Shown piece by piece: positions 36,836 through 47,045 of a DNA stretch of 64,000 nucleotides. The stretch is taken from contig NZ_FOGF01000003.1 of the NCBI RefSeq assembly GCF_900111135.1, positions 29,014 through 93,013 on the forward strand, given 5' to 3'. The DNA is from Granulicatella balaenopterae. Lineage in GTDB: Bacteria > Bacillota > Bacilli > Lactobacillales > Aerococcaceae. The translations under genes and the position numbers were made by a program. Position 1 is the stretch's first letter. Every line of letters begins with the position of its first letter. Below the pieces are notes generated by a model. The model made no database searches and was not told the origin of the DNA. It saw only the letters and a list, made by a program, of their open reading frames with translations.

Positions 36836-37564
36836 TTATTTACTAGTATTTTGTGCCATTTTCATTAGTTTTTGAATTTCGTGTCCTTTTAAGATACGAG
36901 CATCTCCTGGTTGTAATTTGTCTAATGTTAGAAAGCCAAAACGTTCTCTTTTTAGTTTTTGAACAGGTAATCCTACCGCTTCAAACATTTTTTTTACTTG
37001 ATGATTCCATCCTTCATGAATGGTTAAAGAAACAATACCTGTTCCTTTAGCTTGATCAAATGAAATAATTTTTGCAACTGCTGGTGAAGTTTTACGTCCA
37101 TCAATCATAATACCTCGTTCTAATTGACGCATATGACGTGGTGTTGGTATACCTTTGACTTTAGCAACATAGGTCTTATCAATTGCATGTTTTGGATGAG
37201 TCATTAATTGTGAAAACTCGCCATCATTCGTCATAATCAATAGCCCTGTTGTATCGTAATCTAAACGACCAACTGGATATACTCTTTCTTTTATATCATC
37301 AAAATAATCAGTAACAACTCGACGATCACGGTCATCCGATGCAGCTGATAATACGCCTTTTGGTTTATAAAATAAATAATATACAGGTTCTTCGCGATAA
37401 ACCGGAACACCATCTACTTCTATTCTATCACTTTGGCTTACTTTAATACCTAATTCCTTCACACATTTGCCATTCACTTTAACGCGACCAGATGTAATAA
37501 TCTCCTCACATTTTCTTCTTGAGGCTACCCCCATATGTGCCATAACTTTTTGTAGTCTTTCCAT
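36836..37564 (-). CDS. rluB: 23S rRNA pseudouridine synthase RluB
   Basis: RsuA/RluB-family enzyme of 242 residues that converts a uridine of 23S rRNA (helix 89/90 region, position 2605 in E. coli) to pseudouridine. The N-terminal S4 RNA-binding domain (RLQKVMAHMGVASRRKCEEI) is followed by the catalytic domain with Asp in GRLDYDTTGLL and KTYVAKVKG. AAGGAGG precedes the ATG. It lies between scpB and the two-component pair, a conserved linkage. Confidence 0.93.
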   Translation of the reverse strand: MERLQKVMAHMGVASRRKCEEIITSGRVKVNGKCVKELGIKVSQSDRIEVDGVPVYREEPVYYLFYKPKGVLSAASDDRDRRVVTDYFDDIKERVYPVGRLDYDTTGLLIMTNDGEFSQLMTHPKHAIDKTYVAKVKGIPTPRHMRQLERGIMIDGRKTSPAVAKIISFDQAKGTGIVSLTIHEGWNHQVKKMFEAVGLPVQKLKRERFGFLTLDKLQPGDARILKGHEIQKLMKMAQNTSK

Positions 37565-37647
37565 TTAACAACCTCCTTAGATTTTACACTTTACTTGCTC
37601 TTTCTAGCAACTATTTATCCAAAAATTCATTTTTTAGTATATTTTAA

Positions 37648-38235
37648 CTAATTTTTTTGCCACTTTTCGAACAGCTCTTCATTATCGCTGAATAATTGTT
37701 CGGCTTCTTCTTCTCCTAATGCAAATAACTCTTGAGCATCTGGTAGTTCTGCTAGATTATCAAGACCAAAGTAATCCATAAAATACTTAGTTGTTCTATA
37801 TAACTTAGGTCGTCCTGGACTTTCTAAACGGCCCGCTTCTTCAATTAAATCACGTAAAAGTAATTTTTGAAGCGCACCACTACACTGTACACCACGAATT
37901 TGTTCGATATCCAATCTAGTAACTGGTTGCTTATAAGCGATAATCGCTAGAGTTTCCATGGCTGCATTTGATATTTGAGCTGCATAAGGTGATACCGCAT
38001 ATTGTTTAATAACTTTTTCAAATTCTTCTTTTGTCACTATTTTATAGGCATTAGCTGTTTTAATGATTTCTAATCCTGACATGTCATCATCTGCTAACTT
38101 TTCAGTTAACTCCTCAATCATTTGGCTTGCAGCTGGCCTTGCAATTTCTAATAATGAACTAATCTGTTCTAAACTTAAGCCTTCATCTCCCGCCACAAAT
38201 AACAATGCTTGTACGGTTGCAATACTTCTTATCAT
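37648..38235 (-). CDS. scpB: Segregation and condensation protein B
   Basis: Kleisin-interacting subunit of the SMC condensin complex; 195 residues with two winged-helix domains (ALLFVAGDEGLSLEQIS and the conserved LAIIAYKQPVTRLDIEQIRGV). It ends with an acidic tail. Its ATG overlaps the scpA stop by four bases (ATGA), so ScpA and ScpB are translated in a coupled way. Confidence 0.96.
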   Translation of the reverse strand: MIRSIATVQALLFVAGDEGLSLEQISSLLEIARPAASQMIEELTEKLADDDMSGLEIIKTANAYKIVTKEEFEKVIKQYAVSPYAAQISNAAMETLAIIAYKQPVTRLDIEQIRGVQCSGALQKLLLRDLIEEAGRLESPGRPKLYRTTKYFMDYFGLDNLAELPDAQELFALGEEEAEQLFSDNEELFEKWQKN

Positions 38236-38990
38236 TTCTTATACTCATCCTTCTCATTACGTTTGACTATGTAAATATCTTCATATGGAACTCTTTGCAC
38301 AATCATTATTGAACGATCTCTAACTAATTGTAACATCGCTAAAAATGTAGTTACAATCGCATGACGATTAAATTCTGGAAAACATTCTACAAAAGGTACT
38401 TTTTCTTTTTTAGATAGTGTTACTTTTGTTAAAATATTATCCATCACATCTTCAATAGTATGAACTTCATGATACAAATTGGCTTGCAATGGTTGTTTGG
38501 CAAGTGTTCTTTGTGCCATTTTTTTTAGCGCATTCCACAAATCTTGTGTCGTTAGTTCGCCTTCTTTTAGCGGAACCATATCCTGAAAAGAAGTCAAATC
38601 CGTTGCTTGTTTTGAATAATGTAAACTTCTTTTTTGTGATAATTCTTCTAAGGTTTTTACCGTAGCTTGTACTTTTTTATACTCAATTAAGCGCTCCACT
38701 AATTCTTGTCTTGGATCTTCTTCATATAAGTCTTCCCCAATCTCAATCTCAGTAGTTGGCTTTGGTAAAAGTGTTCGTGCTTTAATCTCTAATAAAGTTG
38801 CGGCCATTACTAAATAATCGCCGGCAATTTCTAATTCCATCTCTTTCATTGAATGGATATAAGTTAGATATTGATTTGTTAATTCAACCATTTGAATATC
38901 ATAAATGTCCATTTTATATTCTTTAATTAAGTGTAATAATAAATCAAGGGGCCCCTCAAATTCATTAATCTTTATTGTTAATTCCTCCAT
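38232..38990 (-). CDS. scpA: Segregation and condensation protein A
   Basis: Kleisin subunit that bridges the two SMC heads; 252 residues. The N-terminal SMC-neck-binding helix region has INEFEGPLDLLLHLIKEYKM and EIAGDYLVMAATLLEIKAR. The C-terminal winged helix has ATFLAMLQLVRDRSI. It is followed at once by scpB, and it begins 68 bases after punA. Confidence 0.96.
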   Translation of the reverse strand: MEELTIKINEFEGPLDLLLHLIKEYKMDIYDIQMVELTNQYLTYIHSMKEMELEIAGDYLVMAATLLEIKARTLLPKPTTEIEIGEDLYEEDPRQELVERLIEYKKVQATVKTLEELSQKRSLHYSKQATDLTSFQDMVPLKEGELTTQDLWNALKKMAQRTLAKQPLQANLYHEVHTIEDVMDNILTKVTLSKKEKVPFVECFPEFNRHAIVTTFLAMLQLVRDRSIMIVQRVPYEDIYIVKRNEKDEYKK

Positions 38991-39058
38991 CGTAAGTCCC
39001 TTTCTTTATCATTTTTATACTTGCTATTAATTGTAGATTAGTGAATTTTTGTGTTCAA

Positions 39059-39892
39059 TTACATTTTAGTAACATCATAGTTTTCGATAACTAATTTTAC
39101 TAAACCTTTAAAGCTTTCTTTAACACGAGTAGTAGTCGCAACTACTTCTTCATGGTTTAAACTTTCTTGTAAGCCAGCTGCCATATTTGTAATACATGAA
39201 ATTCCTAAGATATGTAAACCAGCGTGGTTAGCGATAATAGCTTCTGGTACTGTTGACATACCTACTGCATCTGCTCCTAAAACTTGTGCCATGCGTACTT
39301 CGGCTGGTGTTTCGTAAGTTGGTCCAGAGAATCCACCATATACACCTTCTTTTAGGTCAATATTTAATTCTTTAGCTGCTGCACGAATAACTTCTTGACC
39401 TTTTTTGTCGTATGTATCTGACATATCAGGGAAACGAGGTCCAAAGCGATCATCATTTTTACCGATTAATGGATTTGTTCCAGTTAAGTTTAAGTGATCA
39501 GTAATCATCATTAAGTCACCAGGTTTGAACGATTTGTTTGATCCACCAGCTGAATTAGTTACTAACATTGTGTGGATTCCTAAAACTTTCATTAAACGTG
39601 CTGGGAATGTTACTGTTTCCATTGCATAACCTTCATAAAAGTGGAAACGACCATCCATTACTAAGACCATTTTACCAGATAATTTACCATATACTAAGCG
39701 CCCTGCATGTCCTACTACTGTTGATACTGGGAAATGAGGAATATCTTTATAATCGATTGAAATAGCATCTTCAATTTCAGTTGCTAATTCGCCTAAACCT
39801 GAGCCTAAGATAAGACCCATTTCTGGTTTTGTCATTCCTTTTTCAAATAAAAATTCTTTTACTTCTAATAATTGATCGTATTGAGTTGTCAT
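39059..39892 (-). CDS. punA: Purine nucleoside phosphorylase (trimeric type, PunA/PupG)
   Basis: Phosphorolyses inosine, guanosine and deoxy forms in purine salvage; 277 residues, the size of the trimeric class. It has LILGSGLGELA with the phosphate-binding serine, VVGHAGRLVYG, LVTNSAGGSN, and GVYGGFSGPTYETPAEVR. AGGAGG precedes the ATG. It follows deoB by 26 bases. DeoB then turns the ribose or deoxyribose 1-phosphate product into the 5-phosphate, so the two form a short pathway. Confidence 0.95.
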   Translation of the reverse strand: MTTQYDQLLEVKEFLFEKGMTKPEMGLILGSGLGELATEIEDAISIDYKDIPHFPVSTVVGHAGRLVYGKLSGKMVLVMDGRFHFYEGYAMETVTFPARLMKVLGIHTMLVTNSAGGSNKSFKPGDLMMITDHLNLTGTNPLIGKNDDRFGPRFPDMSDTYDKKGQEVIRAAAKELNIDLKEGVYGGFSGPTYETPAEVRMAQVLGADAVGMSTVPEAIIANHAGLHILGISCITNMAAGLQESLNHEEVVATTTRVKESFKGLVKLVIENYDVTKM

Positions 39893-39918
39893 TGTATTCC
39901 TCCTGAAAATATTATTTA

Positions 39919-41088
39919 TTATTTTAATTCATCTAAGAAGCTTACGCCGTTTCCAGTTGATTGAACGCCGAAGTTTTCGCAAATCATTGCACCGATATCT
40001 GAGAAGTGTCCTTGTGTAAATTGGCCATTTCCTTCAAATTTAGGGCTAATTGCTAATACAGGAATATATTCACGTGTGTGGTCTGTTCCTGGGAATGTTG
40101 GATCATTTCCATGGTCAGCTGTGATAATTAATAAATCGTCTTCTTTCATGTTTTCAACGATTTCTGGAATACGTGCATCAAATTCTTGTAATGCATCACG
40201 GTAACCTTCAACATTACGACGGTGACCAAATAATGCATCAAAGTCTACTAAGTTTGTGAAGCTCATTCCTGTGAAGTCTTGTTTTAATACTTCAACAAAT
40301 TTGTCTACGCCATCCATATTATTAGCAGTTCTAACAAATGAAGTGATTCCTTGTCCATTGAAGATATCATTGATTTTACCAATAGCGATAACATCTTTTC
40401 CATCTTCTTTTAGGAAATCTAAAGTAGTTTTACCAAACGGATCTAGTGCATAGTCATGACGGTTTGATGTACGAACGAATGCTCCTGGTTCCCCTACGTA
40501 CGGACGTGCAATAATACGACCAATCATATATGGATCATCTTTAGTGATTTCACGAGTATATTCACAAATACGGTATAATTCTTCTAATGGAATAATATCT
40601 TCGTGAGCCGCAATTTGTAATACAGGGTCAGCTGAAGTATAAACGATTAAATCTCCTGTTTCCATTTGGTGTTTACCATAATCATCAATAACTTTTGTAC
40701 CACTATATGGTAAGTTACATACGATATTACGTCCTGAGAATTCACTAATTTTATCTAATAATTCTTTAGGGAATCCTTCTGGGAATACGCGGAATGGTGT
40801 TTGAATATTTAATCCCATTAATTCCCAGTGTCCTGTCATTGTATCTTTACCAACTGATACTTCTTCTAGTTTAGTATAGTATCCTTTAGCTTCTTCAACA
40901 GGCGTTACTGTTTTTAAAGGTGCAATATTTCCTAAACCATATGCTTGCATGTTTGGTACATCTAAGCCTACGCGTTCTGAAATATGTCCTAAAGTGTGTG
41001 ATCCAGCATCATTAAATTTTGCTGCATCTGGCGCTTCTCCGATTCCTACTGAGTCCATTACTACTACATGTATTCTATTAAATTTCAT
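39919..41088 (-). CDS. deoB: Phosphopentomutase
   Basis: Interconverts (deoxy)ribose 1-phosphate and 5-phosphate; alkaline-phosphatase-fold metalloenzyme of 389 residues. Metal-binding motifs [13 protein letters not shown] near residue 10, DTMTGHWE with the catalytic Thr, and [21 protein letters not shown] near 320 are intact. It has a GGGGG-rich ribosome binding site and stands between xerD and punA, as drm does in B. subtilis. Confidence 0.97.
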   Translation of the reverse strand: MKFNRIHVVVMDSVGIGEAPDAAKFNDAGSHTLGHISERVGLDVPNMQAYGLGNIAPLKTVTPVEEAKGYYTKLEEVSVGKDTMTGHWELMGLNIQTPFRVFPEGFPKELLDKISEFSGRNIVCNLPYSGTKVIDDYGKHQMETGDLIVYTSADPVLQIAAHEDIIPLEELYRICEYTREITKDDPYMIGRIIARPYVGEPGAFVRTSNRHDYALDPFGKTTLDFLKEDGKDVIAIGKINDIFNGQGITSFVRTANNMDGVDKFVEVLKQDFTGMSFTNLVDFDALFGHRRNVEGYRDALQEFDARIPEIVENMKEDDLLIITADHGNDPTFPGTDHTREYIPVLAISPKFEGNGQFTQGHFSDIGAMICENFGVQSTGNGVSFLDELK

Positions 41089-41106
41089 TTCTGTGTCCCC
41101 CTAAAT

Positions 41107-42006
41107 TTATTTTTTAGCTCTTGGATGAGTTTGGTTATAAATTTCTTTTTTACGTTCACCAGTAATGTGGGTATAGATTTCAGTTGTTGTAATATTAGAA
41201 TGTCCTAATAATTCTTGAACCACTCTTAAATCTGCCCCTTTTTCTAAAATATGCGTTGCAAATGAATGCCGCAACGTATGTGGTGAAACATTTTCTGTAA
41301 TGCCTGCTTCTTTTACCATTTTCTTTAAAATTTTCCAAACACCTTGTCTAGTAAATTTTGTTCCTCTTTGGTTTAAAAAGACATGTGTATCTTCAATGGT
41401 TTCCTTTTCTAATAATGGTCTAGCATAAGTTAAATACATATCTAACCAATAACTAGCTTCATCACCAATTGGAATCATGCGTTGTTTATTCCCTTTACCT
41501 ATTGTTTGAATAAAACCTATTTCTAAATGAATATCCGATAATCGTAATTCTACTAATTCCGTTACCCGCAAACCCGTCGCATACATTACTTCTAACATAG
41601 TTTTGTTTCGTAATGATGGCGCATCTGTTGGCGACTTTGAATCAAGTAAGGTGTCAATTTCTTCTATTGATAATGCTTTTGGTAATATTTTTTTCTTTTT
41701 AGGTAATTTTACACTAAGCATTGGATTAATAGTAATCTGGTTTTCATCCAATAAATACTGATAAAAATGTCTTAAACAACTAATCATCCGACTAACCGAT
41801 GAACTAGCATAATCATCATTTTTTAACTGTTGCAAATATAAAATAACGGTCTCTGATGATGTTGTTGAAACATCAGTAATACCTTGACTCTTTAAAAAAT
41901 CAAAATATTTTGCTAGGTCTCTCTCATAACTTTGGACAGTATTTTTACTTAAACCTTCCACTAATAAGGAATAACCAAATTCTTCTAATAATTGCTTTGT
42001 CATCAT
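41107..42006 (-). CDS. xerD: Tyrosine recombinase XerD
   Basis: Resolves chromosome dimers at dif together with XerC; about 299 residues. The N-terminal SAM-like domain has GLSKNTVQSYERDLAKY. The catalytic domain has the first Arg in ATGLRVTELVELR, HTLRHSFATH, and the tyrosine in GHSNITTTEIYTH. Several ATG codons are clustered at the start; 42006 lies 6 bases after AAGGA and is preferred over 42012. Position between fur and deoB is the B. subtilis arrangement, which argues for a housekeeping XerD rather than a phage integrase. Confidence 0.92.
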   Translation of the reverse strand: MMTKQLLEEFGYSLLVEGLSKNTVQSYERDLAKYFDFLKSQGITDVSTTSSETVILYLQQLKNDDYASSSVSRMISCLRHFYQYLLDENQITINPMLSVKLPKKKKILPKALSIEEIDTLLDSKSPTDAPSLRNKTMLEVMYATGLRVTELVELRLSDIHLEIGFIQTIGKGNKQRMIPIGDEASYWLDMYLTYARPLLEKETIEDTHVFLNQRGTKFTRQGVWKILKKMVKEAGITENVSPHTLRHSFATHILEKGADLRVVQELLGHSNITTTEIYTHITGERKKEIYNQTHPRAKK

Positions 42007-42008
42007 CC

Positions 42009-42461
42009 TCATTCCTTACGATTTTGTTGGCATTTTTTACAAATTCCTTGGAAAGTCAATTGATGATCTTGAACAAGAAAACCAAATCTTTGCTCGATTT
42101 CTTGTTCAACTTCATCTAATAAATCTTCTTCAATCTCTTCAATCTTGCCACATTCTACGCATTCTAAATGATGATGGAAGTGATGGCCTCGATTCTTTTG
42201 CAAATCATATCGTGATAAACCATCTTCAAAAACAACCTTATGCGTCAAATGTAAATCTGTTAAAATCTCTAATGTTCGATAAACTGTTGCTAAACCAATT
42301 TCTGGTGCTTTTTGCTTTACGAGAATATAGATTTCTTCAGCACTTAAATGTTCATCATCTCTATCTAATAATATACTGACGGTTGCTTCTCTTTGAGGTG
42401 TTAATTTGTATCCTGCCTTTTGCAAGTTACTTCTAATATCTTCAATTGTTAAATTACTCAC
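42009..42461 (-). CDS. fur: Ferric uptake regulator Fur
   Basis: Iron-dependent repressor of about 150 residues, close to B. subtilis Fur throughout. The winged helix has YKLTPQREATVS and GLATVYRTLEIL. The metal sites are HFHHHLECVECG and a second CKKC pair near the end. A GTG start at 42461 is preferred, since GAGGGTGG precedes it and the length then matches B. subtilis Fur; an ATG at 42476 is in frame but has no good ribosome binding site. It is coupled to xerD, whose start lies within or next to its stop. Fur rather than PerR or Zur is favoured by gene linkage and by overall likeness. Confidence 0.9.
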   Translation of the reverse strand: MSNLTIEDIRSNLQKAGYKLTPQREATVSILLDRDDEHLSAEEIYILVKQKAPEIGLATVYRTLEILTDLHLTHKVVFEDGLSRYDLQKNRGHHFHHHLECVECGKIEEIEEDLLDEVEQEIEQRFGFLVQDHQLTFQGICKKCQQNRKE

Positions 42462-42482
42462 CTTAACCACCCTCATCGTACT

Positions 42483-43436
42483 TTATTCTGATTCAGTTAC
42501 TTCTTGAGAATCAATTAATTCTTGTTGTGCTCTTTCTTGAGCGGTACGTTCTTCCTCAGCTGCTTGTGCTAAAGCGGTTTCTGTCATTGAAATGCAGCCA
42601 TCAATTTGTTCAATTTGTCTAGCTTTTAATAATGAGCCTAATGCACGTTTAAATTGGCCTTTACTAATTCCAAACGCTTCCTTAATAGCTTCAGGACTAG
42701 ATTTATCACCATATGGCATAATATGCGTTGGTGAATTTTTAAGCATCATTAAAATCATCTGCGCATCATCAGAAATAGCTTCATGCGCTCGAGGGCGAGC
42801 TGAAACGTTTAATGTTCCATCGGGTTTGACACCGATAACACGAACTGATAATTGTTCTCCTAATGTTGGTTCATAAAAACGTTCTGATGGATGTAAGAAA
42901 CAAATAAACCCATCTTCTGTAATTAATTGTGTACCAGCTAATTTTAAGCGGAATACTGTTGCTTTTTTATCTTTATTTAATTCATATTCCGTTGCACGAT
43001 GTGATAAAGCTTTTATACGTGAATCTTCGGCTAAAGTAGCCCACATACGGTCCTTTTTATCCATAATTAATGTTGTGTACAATTGGTTGCCTTTTTTAGG
43101 CCATAAAGAAGTAATTGTTGGTAACTCGTCTAAAGAAACCACAATATCCTTATCCGGCAATCCGATATCTACAAAAACACCTAAATCTTTTCGTACTTCG
43201 GTAACCCTCACCCACCCGTAATGATCTTGATTCACCTGAGGAATATCAAGAGTCATCATCTTTCTTTTTGAACTATTTTCATATACAAATCCTTTTACTA
43301 CGGATCCTATCGTAAGTTCTGATGTGTTTTCAGCTTTTGGCAATTGATATGTCTGACCATTTTTTTGAACAAAAAAGGCTTTTTCATTCTCATCAGTGAC
43401 CATTGCTTGAATAACTGTTGCTAAATCACTCTTCAT
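42483..43436 (-). CDS. cvfB: S1-like RNA-binding protein CvfB/YitL
   Basis: 317 residues, with three consecutive S1/OB-like domains (for example DHYGWVRVTEVRKDLGVFVDIG and LHPSERFYEPTLGEQLSVRV) and a C-terminal winged helix (EAIKEAFGISKGQFKRALGSLLK). The staphylococcal member, conserved virulence factor B, affects toxin gene expression and binds RNA; the role here is probably RNA-related. The tail is rich in Glu and Ala. AAAGGAGG precedes the ATG. It lies 7 to 22 bases before fur and may share its transcript. Confidence 0.88.
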   Translation of the reverse strand: MKSDLATVIQAMVTDENEKAFFVQKNGQTYQLPKAENTSELTIGSVVKGFVYENSSKRKMMTLDIPQVNQDHYGWVRVTEVRKDLGVFVDIGLPDKDIVVSLDELPTITSLWPKKGNQLYTTLIMDKKDRMWATLAEDSRIKALSHRATEYELNKDKKATVFRLKLAGTQLITEDGFICFLHPSERFYEPTLGEQLSVRVIGVKPDGTLNVSARPRAHEAISDDAQMILMMLKNSPTHIMPYGDKSSPEAIKEAFGISKGQFKRALGSLLKARQIEQIDGCISMTETALAQAAEEERTAQERAQQELIDSQEVTESE

Positions 43437-43985
43437 AAAATCCTCCTTTCATTTCTATAAACATATATACTCTTCCATTTTATCATATTTATTATAAAAT
43501 TAAACTAATTGTACGGTTTATAAGACTAAAAATGTAAAAATTTTTCCATCTTTTAAGTTATATTCTTAGTGTTTATGCTTTTTTAAGCTATTTTGTTGTA
43601 ATAATTAATCTATTTTCTAATAGAACATTGCTTCCTTTGAACATAAAGTATAACATACTATCCTATAGGCAACAAACTTATCCCTAAGTTTCTAAGCTTA
43701 TTCTAACATCATTATGTTGTTAATATACAATATTATGACATGTTTTTTGACAAGTTTTGAAAAATGTCATTTACCATCAAATTTGTCAAATTCTTCTAAT
43801 TAAAAACTACACACAAAGCAAAAGCACAGGTGATTTCTTGGTAATTATTTTACATTCTTCCCATCATCCACTTTTAAATTATACATTTTGTAAAATTCTT
43901 TCTTATGTGTATATCTAACTTTTACGATTTCTAAAATTAATTATTGTAGTGCGTTCATTATTTTTCTTATTTCTAATTTTGTGCA
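43437..43985. other. Gene-poor AT-rich region upstream of cvfB
   Basis: About 550 bases without a supportable gene. The only longer open frame in this neighbourhood (plus strand, 43949-44179) is antisense to the small gene at 44019-44216 and lacks a ribosome binding site. An imperfect inverted repeat, ATGACATGTTTTT / AAAAATGTCAT, spans 43735-43770 and could be a regulator site or an old terminator. The cvfB promoter must lie at the left end. Confidence 0.5.
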
Positions 43986-44020
43986 GAAAAAAGTACCCCA
44001 ATAGGCCTGTTGGTGTACTT
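43986..44020 (-). terminator. Terminator after the LSM-like gene
   Basis: Stem AAGTACACCAA/TTGGGGTACTT (44010-44020 with 43991-44001) with one mismatch, followed on the minus strand by a U run (complement of 43986-43992). It overlaps the stop codon. Confidence 0.8.
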
Positions 44021-44216
44021 ATTGTAAAACCTCTATCTTTTTTATTTCAAAATCATAAATACACACATAATTTCCGTTTATTTTTATTGTTATACTATCT
44101 CTGTTTACTTCATCATCATCTCCTTTGGGCGTTATGTATGCTACAGTTCCTACATGAACCTTGTCATCAATATCTATAATTTTAATTTTTTTATCATAAA
44201 GATCATTAGTGAACAT
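44019..44216 (-). CDS. Small LSM-like protein
   Basis: 65 residues. The strand pattern KIKIIDIDDKVHVGTVAYITP...DSITIKINGNYVCIYDFEIKKIEVL resembles the short Sm/LSM-fold proteins of Bacillota that end in a YESEIKSIE-type motif. A strong AAAGGAGG lies 8 bases before the ATG and a terminator follows the stop, which supports a real gene. Function unknown; an RNA-binding or protein-interaction role would be a guess. It follows directly on a remnant of another gene. Confidence 0.7.
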   Translation of the reverse strand: MFTNDLYDKKIKIIDIDDKVHVGTVAYITPKGDDDEVNRDSITIKINGNYVCIYDFEIKKIEVLQ

Positions 44217-44239
44217 TTTTTAATCCTCCTTTGCAGGGA

Positions 44240-44338
44240 CTATGTGCGTTCTATTTTTTCTCCACCAAATTGTTTTATTAACTTATCAAGTAGCAAATCT
44301 ATATTATCAACTCTTCCCTTTAAGTATTCATTTTTATT
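44240..44338 (-). pseudogene. Remnant: 3' end of a lost gene
   Basis: A 32-codon open stretch reads NKNEYLKGRVDNIDLLLDKL and ends ...QFGGEKIERT plus stop at 44240. It has no start codon, and its upstream frame is closed by a stop. Amino-acid composition and helix-like heptads look like real coding sequence, but no family could be named. Its stop lies 24 bases before the LSM-like gene, so the two were probably once an operon. Confidence 0.45.
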
Positions 44339-44417
44339 TTATGACTTTTTAATGAGGTTTTCAAATAGTGTGTGCAATTTAGGAAAGCGATGATAATCAT
44401 ATAGACTCGAAAGTAAA

Positions 44418-44460
44418 CAAAAAGACTCAAGAACATTGTTTTAACAGTGTTTTTGAGTCT
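44418..44460 (-). terminator. Terminator after pyk
   Basis: Arms AGACTCAA (44453-44460, minus sense) and TTGAGTCT (44423-44430) extend inward with few mismatches through AACACTGTT/AACAATGTT. A U run follows on the minus strand. Confidence 0.88.
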
Positions 44461-44484
44461 CATTGAATCTAGTTAAAAATATAA

Positions 44485-45903
44485 TTATAAGCTCTGAACT
44501 TTCATCATATTAGTCGAACCTTTTTTACCAATTGGAACACCAGCAGTTACGATTGTTAAATCGCCTTCTTTACCAAAACCATGTTTTAAAGCTTCTTCTT
44601 GAGCGCATTCAAAAATAGCATCTGTTGAAGGTAATTTTTCAACAACGATTGGGTGAACACCTGATACTAATGCTAATCCACGAGCTGAACGAGGTTTAAA
44701 TGTTAATGTTAAAATATCAGCATTTGGACGGAATTTAGCAATCATTTTTGCAGTATGTCCTGATTCAGTTGCTGCAATAATTGTTTTAACATTTAAGTTT
44801 TTAGCTGTATGAGCTACTGAACGAGCGATTGCTTCAGCTACATCACTTGCGTCTGATGTTTCTAATTTGAATCTTTCGTTTGGTTTTAATTCGCGTTCTG
44901 TACGAGTACAGATATTAGCCATTGTTCTAACAGCTTCTACTGGGTAATCCCCTGCTGCTGATTCACCAGATAACATTACTGCGTCTGTTCCATCAAAGAT
45001 AGCGTTAGCTACGTCACCAGCTTCTGCACGTGTAGGACGTGGGTTGCGTTGCATAGAATCTAACATTTGAGTAGCAGTAATAACTGGTTTACCTAAAGCA
45101 TTACATTTAGCGATTAATGATTTTTGAACAATTGGAACTTCCTCAGCTGGAATTTCAACACCCATGTCACCACGAGCAATCATTAAACCATCAGCTAATG
45201 CTAAGATTTCATCAATATTGTCGATACCTTCTTGGTTTTCGATTTTTGGAATAATTTGAATATGTTCTGCATTATGTGCAGCTAATAATTCTTTGATTTC
45301 TTGTACATCTGAAGGGCGACGAACAAAACTTGCTGCAATATAATCAACATCTTGTTCAATACCGAAGATAATATCATTTTTATCTTTTTCAGTGATTCCT
45401 GGTAAGTTTGTGCTTACGCCTGGAACGTTAACACCTTTTTTGTTTTTTAAGATACCGCTGTTTTTAACAACAGTAACGATATCTTGGTTTTCTAAATCGA
45501 TATCAGTAACTTCTAAGCCGATTAAGCCATCATCTAATAAGATGCTTGATCCAACTTCTACATCCTCAATTAATTGTGGGTATGTAATTGAGAATCTTTC
45601 TTTTGTTCCTAATACTTCATTCATTGCTACACGAACAACATCACCAGTTTCGAATTCTAACTTGCCATCTGTCATATCATGTGTACGAATTTCTGGTCCT
45701 TTAGTATCTAATAGCACTGCAATTACTTTACCTGTTTCTTCAGCAATTTCACGAATTGTTTTAATACGTGCTGCATGTTCTTCAAAATCACCATGAGAGA
45801 AGTTTAAACGAGCAACGTTCATACCTTCTTCAACTAATTGTGATAAAACCTCTTTTTTTTCACTTGCTGGTCCGATAGTACAAACAATTTTTGTTCTTTT
45901 CAT
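44485..45903 (-). CDS. pyk: Pyruvate kinase (short form)
   Basis: Last glycolytic step, ADP to ATP from phosphoenolpyruvate. 472 residues: it lacks the extra C-terminal PEP-utilising-like domain found in Bacillus and Enterococcus enzymes. Motifs [32 protein letters not shown] and the active-site [30 protein letters not shown] and ATQMLDSM are intact. It begins 57 bases downstream of the pfkA stop, so both glycolytic genes are probably co-transcribed. Confidence 0.96.
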   Translation of the reverse strand: MKRTKIVCTIGPASEKKEVLSQLVEEGMNVARLNFSHGDFEEHAARIKTIREIAEETGKVIAVLLDTKGPEIRTHDMTDGKLEFETGDVVRVAMNEVLGTKERFSITYPQLIEDVEVGSSILLDDGLIGLEVTDIDLENQDIVTVVKNSGILKNKKGVNVPGVSTNLPGITEKDKNDIIFGIEQDVDYIAASFVRRPSDVQEIKELLAAHNAEHIQIIPKIENQEGIDNIDEILALADGLMIARGDMGVEIPAEEVPIVQKSLIAKCNALGKPVITATQMLDSMQRNPRPTRAEAGDVANAIFDGTDAVMLSGESAAGDYPVEAVRTMANICTRTERELKPNERFKLETSDASDVAEAIARSVAHTAKNLNVKTIIAATESGHTAKMIAKFRPNADILTLTFKPRSARGLALVSGVHPIVVEKLPSTDAIFECAQEEALKHGFGKEGDLTIVTAGVPIGKKGSTNMMKVQSL

Positions 45904-45960
45904 TACGGTAAAATCCCCTTTTATTTTTAGTTTAATTATCTATTGCTTTCACTCTATTTA

Positions 45961-46962
<1,002 letters not shown>

Positions 46963-47045
46963 TCATCCATATCCACTGTAATATTACCACTTTTTTTTGA
47001 AAATGTCTTCACTTTTGACTCTGTAAACGATTTCGGAAAACGTAT

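Noticed and set aside
41107..42006. Tyrosine recombinase as a mobile-element integrase
   Set aside because: Conserved fur-xerD-deoB-punA order and XerD-like length and motifs; no attachment site or phage genes.
43949..44179. Plus-strand 76-codon frame
   Set aside because: Antisense to the small LSM-like gene, which has a strong ribosome binding site and a terminator; this frame has neither.
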